A stretch of DNA of 18,354 nt, from positions 1 to 18,354 of the forward strand of contig JAITGB010000032.1 in the NCBI GenBank assembly GCA_031280945.1. The letters run 5' to 3'. The translations under genes were made by a program, and so were the position numbers. This document shows, one piece after another, positions 13,416 through 18,354 of this stretch. Numbering within the stretch: the stretch's first letter is position 1; each line of letters begins with the position of its first letter. Source of the DNA: Spirochaetales bacterium (GTDB taxonomy: Bacteria > Spirochaetota > Spirochaetia > DTKZ01). The notes beneath the pieces were generated by a model, which did not search any database, was not told the DNA's origin, and worked only from the letters and a program-made list of their open reading frames with translations.

Positions 13416-13465
13416 TTTTATGGCTGGCGTATTACCGTCAGGATATTTCCATGGAGGTTTTTTTC

Positions 13466-14521
13466 ATGAAAGTTGCGATAAATGGTTTTGGCAGAATTGG
13501 GCGGCTCGTTTTTCAGGCTCTGGTGGGGCAGGGGCTTTTGGGGAAGGACAAGATTGATGTTGTGGCGGTCGTTGACCTTTCGACGGACGCGAAGTATTTT
13601 GCCTATCAGCTCAAATACGATTCGACTCAAGGTAAGATGGATGCGAAGATTGAGACTCGCGGCGAGGATGTTCTTGTGGTAAACGGGCACGAGATTAAGT
13701 GTATTTCGGGCAAGGGCCAGACGCCCGATACTCTGCCGTGGAAGGCTCTGGGCATTGACTACGTGATTGAGTCTACGGGTCTTTACACCAACGAGAAGGC
13801 CTACGGGCATATCAGCGCGGGGGCGAAGAAGGTTATTATTTCGGCTCCGGGCAAGTCCTCCGATGAGTCCAAGCCTATCAAGACTTTTGTTATGGGCGTC
13901 AACGAGAACGAGTACGATGGGGCGAAGCACCATGTTCTTTCCAACGCGAGCTGCACCACGAACTGTCTTGCGCCTCTTGTTCACGTTATTCTCAAAGAGG
14001 GTATCGGCATAGAGACGGGCCTTATGACGACTATTCATTCCTATACGGCGACCCAGAAGACTGTGGACGGGGTTTCCCTGAAGGACTGGAGGGGGGGGCG
14101 CGCTGCTGCCATCAATATTATTCCTTCGACTACGGGGGCGGCAAAGGCTGTGGGCGAGGTTCTTCCTTCGACAAAGGGCAAGCTCACGGGCATGAGTTTC
14201 CGTGTTCCTACGCCGACGGGTTCGGTTGTGGACCTCACTTTCCGCGCGGCAAAAGATACTTCTATTGAGGAGATTGACGGGGCTTTGAAAAAGGCTGCGG
14301 GTTCGTACCTCAAGGGTATTCTACAGGTCTGCGATGAGGAGATTGTTTCCACGGATATTATCCACAATACGCATACCTCGATTTACGACAGCCTTGCGAC
14401 TTTGCAGAACAATCTCAAGGGCGAGAAGCGTTTTTTCAAGGTTGTTTCGTGGTACGACAATGAGTGGGGGTATTCCAACAAGGTTGTTGACCTTCTTAAA
14501 TACATAGACAGCAAGAAATAA
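13466..14521 (+). CDS. gap: Glyceraldehyde-3-phosphate dehydrogenase
   Basis: The start is ATG 13466, since GGAGG at 13453-13457 is 8 nt upstream; the in-frame ATG at 13451 overlaps that site. The 351-residue enzyme oxidises glyceraldehyde-3-phosphate to 1,3-bisphosphoglycerate in glycolysis. The NAD site INGFGRIGRL begins at residue 5, Asp37 lies in the position usually giving NAD preference, catalytic Cys163 is in SNASCTTNC and His191 in TTIHSYTATQ. Slightly longer than the common 330-340-residue bacterial form, it contains segments (DARYFAY-like DAKYFAYQLKYDS; SLKDWRGGRAAA) that remind me of kinetoplastid glycosomal GAPDH. A run of eight G residues (14091-14098) lies in the DWRGGR codons. 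It is followed by pgk after 13 nt. Codons favour G/T endings, unlike the fla genes. Confidence 0.97.
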   Translation: MKVAINGFGRIGRLVFQALVGQGLLGKDKIDVVAVVDLSTDAKYFAYQLKYDSTQGKMDAKIETRGEDVLVVNGHEIKCISGKGQTPDTLPWKALGIDYVIESTGLYTNEKAYGHISAGAKKVIISAPGKSSDESKPIKTFVMGVNENEYDGAKHHVLSNASCTTNCLAPLVHVILKEGIGIETGLMTTIHSYTATQKTVDGVSLKDWRGGRAAAINIIPSTTGAAKAVGEVLPSTKGKLTGMSFRVPTPTGSVVDLTFRAAKDTSIEEIDGALKKAAGSYLKGILQVCDEEIVSTDIIHNTHTSIYDSLATLQNNLKGEKRFFKVVSWYDNEWGYSNKVVDLLKYIDSKK

Positions 14522-14534
14522 GGGGTGGCTCGCC

Positions 14535-15788
14535 GTGATTAAAACCGTAAAAGATATTGCCCTGGGGGGTAAGCGTGTTCTCATGCGCGTTGATTTTAAT
14601 GTTCCGATGAAGGACGGGGTTGTGCAGGACGATACCCGCATACGGGCTGCCCTTCCCACTATCAATTATATTGCGGGGGAGGGCGCGGCGAGCCTTGTTC
14701 TTATGTCCCACCTGGGAGACCCGAAAAAGGACGCGGCAAAGGCCAAAGAAAAGGCTGAGAAGGCGGGCAAGGCTTTTGATGAGGCTGCCTACATTGAGGG
14801 TAAGCACAGGCTGCGGCCTGTTGCGGACTATCTTGCAAAGCTCCTCGGTAAGCCTGTCAAGTTCGCTCCTTCCTGCGTGGGGCCGGAAACCGAGGCTCTT
14901 GTGGCGGGGCTTTCGGGCGGGGAAATCCTTATGCTGGAGAATACGCGCTTCCACAAGGAGGAGACTTCCAAGGAAGATGATGTTCGCGCGGGTTTTGCCA
15001 AACAGCTTGCCGCGTACGGGGATGTTTTTGTCAACGATGCTTTTGGTACGGCCCACCGCGCCCACGCTTCGACTACGGATGTGGCGAAGTTTCTGCCTGC
15101 TGTGGGCGGGTTCCTCATGGAAAAGGAGGTTGCCTACCTTGAGCCTCTTGTAAAGAATCCGGCAAAGCCTTTTGTGGCTATTATTGGGGGGGCGAAGGTT
15201 TCTTCCAAAATAGCGGTGCTGGAGTCTCTTGTGAAGAATTGTTCTACTTTGGTTATTGGCGGGGGTATGGCCTATACTTTTCTCAAAAAGCAGGGCCATT
15301 CCATTGGTACGAGTCTTGTTGAGAATGATTTTCTTGATACCGCGGAAAAACTTCTTTCCGCGGCTGCGTCCGCGGGAGTGGAGGTTATTCTTCCTCTTGA
15401 CCATGTTGTGGCTGCGGAGTTTTCCGAGAAGGCAGCTCCTTTACTGGTTGACGGGGCTGATATTCCCGACGGCAAAATGGGTATGGATATTGGGCCGAAA
15501 ACCATTGAGAAGATTCGGGGGGCTGTTGCGGGGGCAAAGTCCCTTGTGTGGAACGGGCCCCTGGGGGTTTTTGAGTTTGACGCTTTTGCAAAGGGTACGC
15601 AGGAGGTTGCTAAAATGGCTGCGGCCTGCGCGGGGACGACGGTTGTCGGCGGCGGGGATTCTGTTGCGGCAATCAATAAGTTTGGTCTTGCGGACAAGAT
15701 TGACCATGTTTCTACGGGGGGCGGGGCGTCCCTTGAGTATCTTGAAGGGAAAACCCTGCCGGGCATAGCCGCGCTGGGGCAAAAATAA
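14535..15788 (+). CDS. pgk: Phosphoglycerate kinase
   Basis: A 417-residue enzyme starting at GTG 14535, with AGGGGTGG upstream. It transfers phosphate from 1,3-bisphosphoglycerate to ADP, the first ATP-yielding step of glycolysis. Hallmarks are all present: RVDFNVP (residues 18-24), ENTRFHKEE, NDAFGTAHRAHAST, the hinge and nucleotide-site motifs GGAKVSSKI and WNGPLGVFE, and GGGDSVAAI near the C terminus. Length is normal for the bacterial form. It uses the product of the preceding gap gene, is separated from it by 13 nt and from tpiA by 10 nt, so the three enzymes are surely co-transcribed. Confidence 0.97.
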   Translation: MIKTVKDIALGGKRVLMRVDFNVPMKDGVVQDDTRIRAALPTINYIAGEGAASLVLMSHLGDPKKDAAKAKEKAEKAGKAFDEAAYIEGKHRLRPVADYLAKLLGKPVKFAPSCVGPETEALVAGLSGGEILMLENTRFHKEETSKEDDVRAGFAKQLAAYGDVFVNDAFGTAHRAHASTTDVAKFLPAVGGFLMEKEVAYLEPLVKNPAKPFVAIIGGAKVSSKIAVLESLVKNCSTLVIGGGMAYTFLKKQGHSIGTSLVENDFLDTAEKLLSAAASAGVEVILPLDHVVAAEFSEKAAPLLVDGADIPDGKMGMDIGPKTIEKIRGAVAGAKSLVWNGPLGVFEFDAFAKGTQEVAKMAAACAGTTVVGGGDSVAAINKFGLADKIDHVSTGGGASLEYLEGKTLPGIAALGQK

Positions 15789-15798
15789 GGAGTTGTGT

Positions 15799-16551
15799 GT
15801 GCGGATTAAATACATAGCGGGCAACTGGAAGATGCATAAGACCGTAACTGAGACGGTTTCTCTTGCGCGTGTTCTTGCGGGTGAGCTTGCCTCCTGCAAG
15901 CATAAGATTATGATTGCTCCGCCTTTTACGGCTCTGGCTGTGGCGGCAAAGGCTCTTGAGGGAACTTCCATTCTTCTGGGGGCCCAGAATATGTCGGACC
16001 AGGAACAGGGCGCTCATACGGGCGAGGTTTCGGTTCTGATGCTCAAAGACCTGGGCGTGAAGGCTGTTATTCTTGGTCATTCGGAGAGGCGCATCATCTA
16101 CGGCGAAAAGGACGATTTTATTAACCGCAAGGTTAAGCTGGCTCTTGCCCACGGGCTTGAGGTTGTTCTGTGCGTTGGGGAGACTTTGCAGGAGAGGGAG
16201 GCGGGAAAACAGGACGGCGTTGTTTCTTCCCAAACGGAGAAGGGGCTTTCCGGTATTTCGGAAAAAGACCTCCTCCGCGTTACCATTGCCTACGAGCCTG
16301 TGTGGGCCATTGGTACGGGAAAGAACGCTACGGGCCAGGACGCGGATGCTATACACGCGGTTATCCGCGCTCAAGTCAAAAAGCTGTATTCGCAGGCTGC
16401 GGCGGACGCGATGATTATTCAGTACGGGGGTTCGGTCAAGCCGGAAAACGCGAAGGAGCTTCTTACCATGCCCAATATAGACGGGGCTCTTGTGGGCGGG
16501 GCTGCTCTCAAGGCGGAGACGTTCGCGCCCATTGCGCTTTTTGACAAATAG
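15799..16551 (+). CDS. tpiA: Triosephosphate isomerase
   Basis: A 250-residue TIM-barrel enzyme that interconverts dihydroxyacetone phosphate and glyceraldehyde-3-phosphate. I choose GTG 15799 because AAGGAG (15787-15792) lies 6 nt before it; a TTG at 15793 abuts the ribosome site and is less likely. Catalytic residues are visible: Asn9 and Lys11 in GNWKMHK, His94 in ILGHSERR, Glu166 in AYEPVWAIGTGK (loop 6 intact), and the phosphate-binding YGGSVKPEN and LVGGAAL motifs. It completes a gap-pgk-tpiA glycolytic run. Confidence 0.96.
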   Translation: MRIKYIAGNWKMHKTVTETVSLARVLAGELASCKHKIMIAPPFTALAVAAKALEGTSILLGAQNMSDQEQGAHTGEVSVLMLKDLGVKAVILGHSERRIIYGEKDDFINRKVKLALAHGLEVVLCVGETLQEREAGKQDGVVSSQTEKGLSGISEKDLLRVTIAYEPVWAIGTGKNATGQDADAIHAVIRAQVKKLYSQAAADAMIIQYGGSVKPENAKELLTMPNIDGALVGGAALKAETFAPIALFDK

Positions 16552-16560
16552 GAGATACGG

Positions 16561-16923
16561 ATGATTATTGATATTGTCGGCATAGCCCTTCTTGTGATTT
16601 TTGTATTAAGCGCTCTTCTTCTTATGGCTATTGTGCTGGTTCAGGACGAGCAGGGGGAGGGTCTTGGCGGTATTTTCGGGGGGGGCAGTTCAACTCCTTT
16701 CGGGGGCCGTTCGGGAAACATTCTCACGAAAATTACTTCGGTTTTGGCTGCTGTGTTTCTTTTAACTTCGCTTGCTCTTGCGTGGATAAACCGTTCGCCG
16801 GAAGCGGGGGACGTGCCGGGGGCGGCGCAGAGGCAGGAAGCGGGGGCTGTTGACTGGTGGGTAACGGAGGAGGCTCCTTCCGGGGGCGCTGAACTTCCGG
16901 GCCTTACGGATACGCAGGAATAG
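16561..16923 (+). CDS. secG: Preprotein translocase subunit SecG
   Basis: A 120-residue inner-membrane protein starting at ATG 16561 with GGAG upstream. Two hydrophobic helices (about 5-27 and 58-78) flank the conserved cytoplasmic loop with VLVQDEQGEGLGGIFGGGSS and TPFGGRSGN, the SecG signature. The C-terminal tail (about 79-120) is a Gly/Ala/Glu-rich extension without a recognisable motif. SecG assists SecYEG in protein export. Its position behind tpiA is a common arrangement, and I recall the same pgk-tpi-secG order in Treponema pallidum. Confidence 0.93.
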   Translation: MIIDIVGIALLVIFVLSALLLMAIVLVQDEQGEGLGGIFGGGSSTPFGGRSGNILTKITSVLAAVFLLTSLALAWINRSPEAGDVPGAAQRQEAGAVDWWVTEEAPSGGAELPGLTDTQE

Positions 16924-16939
16924 CGAAAGTCAGGTTTCT

Positions 16940-17413
16940 ATGCTGCTCCAGGATATTTTTTCAGTTTCCCGCATCAAGGCGCAACTGGAGGCGGAAGACA
17001 AGGACGAGCTTTTCGAGGAGCTTGTTGATGTCCTCGCGCGGGGCTACCCCACGGCAAACCGGGGGGGAATTCTCGCGGCGATTCAGGAACGCGAGGCCAA
17101 GATGTCAACGGGCATTAAAAACGGCATTGCGATTCCTCACGGCAAGGCCGAGGGGCTTAACGGCATATACGGCGCTCTGGGGATTTCCGAAAAAGGCATA
17201 GACTATGATGCGCTTGACGGGGAGCCTGTGTATCTTGTCTTTCTTGTTGTTTCTTCTCCCGATGATGCGGAACTTCACCTGAATACCCTCAAGAAAATCG
17301 CCATGCTTCTGGAACATCCTGATTTTTACGCGGATATTATCAAGGCGGAAACCGAAGCGAAGGCTCACTCCGTACTTAAACGGTACGAAGAAATCATACT
17401 CTGCGAGGAATAA
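16940..17413 (+). CDS. PTS EIIA type-2 domain protein (PtsN-like)
   Basis: A 157-residue single-domain EIIA of the fructose/mannitol/nitrogen family, starting at ATG 16940. The phosphorylation site His67 is in NGIAIPHGKAEG; other conserved parts are the helix with AAIQEREAKMSTG and VFLVVSSPDDAELHLNTLKK. There is no EIIB or EIIC domain nearby, so it is probably a regulatory EIIA (like PtsN) rather than part of a sugar permease, although it could serve a permease encoded elsewhere. The Shine-Dalgarno is weak (CAGGT). It lies between secG and the V-type ATPase genes, 16 nt after secG and 1 nt before the next gene. Confidence 0.88.
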   Translation: MLLQDIFSVSRIKAQLEAEDKDELFEELVDVLARGYPTANRGGILAAIQEREAKMSTGIKNGIAIPHGKAEGLNGIYGALGISEKGIDYDALDGEPVYLVFLVVSSPDDAELHLNTLKKIAMLLEHPDFYADIIKAETEAKAHSVLKRYEEIILCEE

Positions 17414-17414
17414 T

Positions 17415-17720
17415 GTGAACGAGACGGACCTCCTGAAAAAAATCCTGGACGCGGAGAACTCCGGCAGGGAGCTTGCGCGGGAGGCCGAAAAAAAGGCGGA
17501 GATGAGGCTCCGCGAGGCGGCATCTCGCCTTGAAGATGATTATAATGCGAGCCGGGAGGCGAGGGCCGCGGAAATTTCCCGCTCGCTGCGCGAATACGAG
17601 GCTTCGCTCAGTGCGGCCCAGGCGGAGAAGCTATCCGCCTTTGACGAGAGCCTTGCGGCGGAGGAGACTTTTCCCGGTGATGCGCGGCTCGCCGTGAGGA
17701 GAATTTTATCCCTCCCATGA
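17415..17720 (+). CDS. Small coiled-coil protein, candidate V-type ATPase stalk subunit
   Basis: A 101-residue protein starting at GTG 17415, with GAGG 6 nt upstream and only one base after the EIIA stop. Residues about 5-90 are nearly all charged heptad-like helix (LAREAEKKAEMRLREAASRL and so on), as in the G/H or E-type peripheral stalk subunits of archaeal/vacuolar-type ATPases. The stop overlaps the start of the subunit C gene (ATGA at 17717-17720), which supports membership in the same complex. Coiled coils match many families by chance, so the identification rests mainly on position. Confidence 0.6.
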   Translation: MNETDLLKKILDAENSGRELAREAEKKAEMRLREAASRLEDDYNASREARAAEISRSLREYEASLSAAQAEKLSAFDESLAAEETFPGDARLAVRRILSLP

Positions 17721-18354
17721 AAACCCAGGTATCGCGTTACGCTTTTATCCACGCAAAGATGCACGGCATTATGGCCAAGTCCTGTTTTGACGAGCGTCTT
17801 AGGTTTCTTCTCAAAATGACGAGCCTTCTTGAACTTTCCAACGCCCTTTTTCCCGGCGCGGGTTCTTCGGGTTCTTCGGGCGCTTTCGGCGGAGGAGGGG
17901 AGGGCGGTTCGGACAGGGAGCTTGTCCACGATGTGCAGAGAAAGTTTGAGAAATCCATTGTAAAAACCCTGGTGCGGCTTCTTTCTTTTTTCCGGGAGCC
18001 TCCGCCGCTTCTTGTTCATGTTCTTCGGGAATACGATTACCGCAACTTTCTTGCCCTTGTACGCGGGAAGAATTCGGGCGTACAGACTGCCGGTCTGTGG
18101 GATACGGGGAAATACGCTCTTCTTCCTCCTGACGCTGGGGAGAACTTTCCCGCTTCTCTTGCGAACACTCCCTTTGAAAAATACGCGGCTCTTTCCGGCG
18201 TGAAGCCCCTTTCCGAAATTGAGTTTGAGGTAGACAGGCAGTATTACGAGGAACTTGCGGCCTGCGCTTTAGCTCTTCCTTCGGGCGAGGCTTCTCGTGT
18301 GCGGCCCCTTCTTGAAGCTGAAATTGTTTTGCGAAATCTGGTGTGGGCTCTGCG
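17717..18354 (+). CDS. V-type ATP synthase subunit C (AC39/V0D family), 5' part
   Basis: An open frame from ATG 17717 to the right edge, 212 codons visible, no stop in the window. It starts MKTQVSRYAFIHAKMHGIMA, typical of the C subunit that links the V1 head to the V0 ring in V/A-type ATPases. Later parts (LVRLLSFFREPP, then LREYDYRNFLALVRGKNSG and FEVDRQYYEELAA) fit the same helical family. An unusual Gly/Ser-rich insert (GAGSSGSSGAFGGGGEGGSD, about residues 48-67) includes a short tandem DNA repeat and may be a flexible loop. It overlaps the preceding coiled-coil gene by 4 nt. The remaining ATPase subunits are expected to the right. Confidence 0.75.
   Translation, partial: MKTQVSRYAFIHAKMHGIMAKSCFDERLRFLLKMTSLLELSNALFPGAGSSGSSGAFGGGGEGGSDRELVHDVQRKFEKSIVKTLVRLLSFFREPPPLLVHVLREYDYRNFLALVRGKNSGVQTAGLWDTGKYALLPPDAGENFPASLANTPFEKYAALSGVKPLSEIEFEVDRQYYEELAACALALPSGEASRVRPLLEAEIVLRNLVWAL

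Noticed and set aside
10292..13450. Replication origin
   Set aside because: The skew direction fits an origin, but there is no dnaA, and I found no cluster of DnaA boxes or AT-rich unwinding region. I report only the composition switch.
14496..15404. A 302-codon antisense frame across the gap-pgk junction
   Set aside because: It covers two well-conserved glycolytic genes and its composition (Arg, Lys, Asn, His-rich) shows no protein family.
1..18354. tRNA or rRNA genes, CRISPR arrays, transposases
   Set aside because: No tRNA-like fold with conserved arms, no regularly spaced repeats and no transposase or integrase motifs were seen on either strand. The three similar elements are kilobases apart.

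Overview
The window reads as chromosomal DNA of a spirochaete of the Treponema group, possibly a gut-type treponeme with fairly high GC. Three things point there. First, there is a spirochaete-style motility operon (fliK-flgD-flgE-flbD-motA-motB-fliL) whose hook protein has the Lys165/Cys178 pair used for lysinoalanine cross-linking. Second, there is the start of a V-type ATPase operon behind pgk-tpiA-secG. Third, spirochaete-type lipoprotein and PEGA/LysM-M23 envelope proteins are present. The species cannot be named from the sequence alone.

Layout. Positions 1-5596 (+): the 3' end of an unidentified flagellar-operon gene, then fliK, flgD, flgE, flbD, motA, motB and fliL, tightly packed with good ribosome sites. 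The expected continuation (fliM, fliY/N, fliP and so on) is absent. After fliL an orphan Shine-Dalgarno site leads into a structured repeat. Positions 5597-5966: intergenic, with repeat copy A and a rho-independent terminator for the opposite strand. Positions 5967-10291 (-): a compact five-gene envelope operon, transcribed in the order MCE/MlaD-family protein, TPR lipoprotein, four-TM protein, LysM-M23 peptidase, PEGA protein. Positions 10292-10594: intergenic, with repeat copy B (inverted) and a 15-bp palindrome. Positions 10595-12676 (+): a methyl-accepting chemotaxis protein. Positions 12677-13465: palindrome-rich DNA that also holds a hicB-hicA toxin-antitoxin pair (hicA is only 57 codons), repeat copy C and a strong sigma70-type promoter. 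Positions 13466-18354 (+): gap, pgk, tpiA, secG, a PTS EIIA protein, a small coiled-coil protein and the 5' part of V-type ATPase subunit C.

How it works together. The left part builds the hook and stator of the periplasmic flagella. The middle operon encodes a likely envelope-maintenance set (lipid transport, peptidoglycan cleavage, cell-surface or periplasmic adaptors). The right part is a central-energy cluster: three consecutive glycolytic enzymes, a Sec subunit, a regulatory-type PTS protein and the proton- or sodium-pumping ATPase.

The most interesting signals are not genes. A dispersed, structured repeat of about 100 nt occurs three times, and its hairpins differ between copies by compensating changes. 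I suspect it belongs to the Flavo-1 RNA family. The strand composition also switches: + strand genes on the left use A/C-ending codons and those on the right use G/T-ending codons, with the change lying among the repeats. Together with the cut-short fla operon and an mlaD that lacks mlaE/mlaF, this suggests a rearrangement-prone junction.
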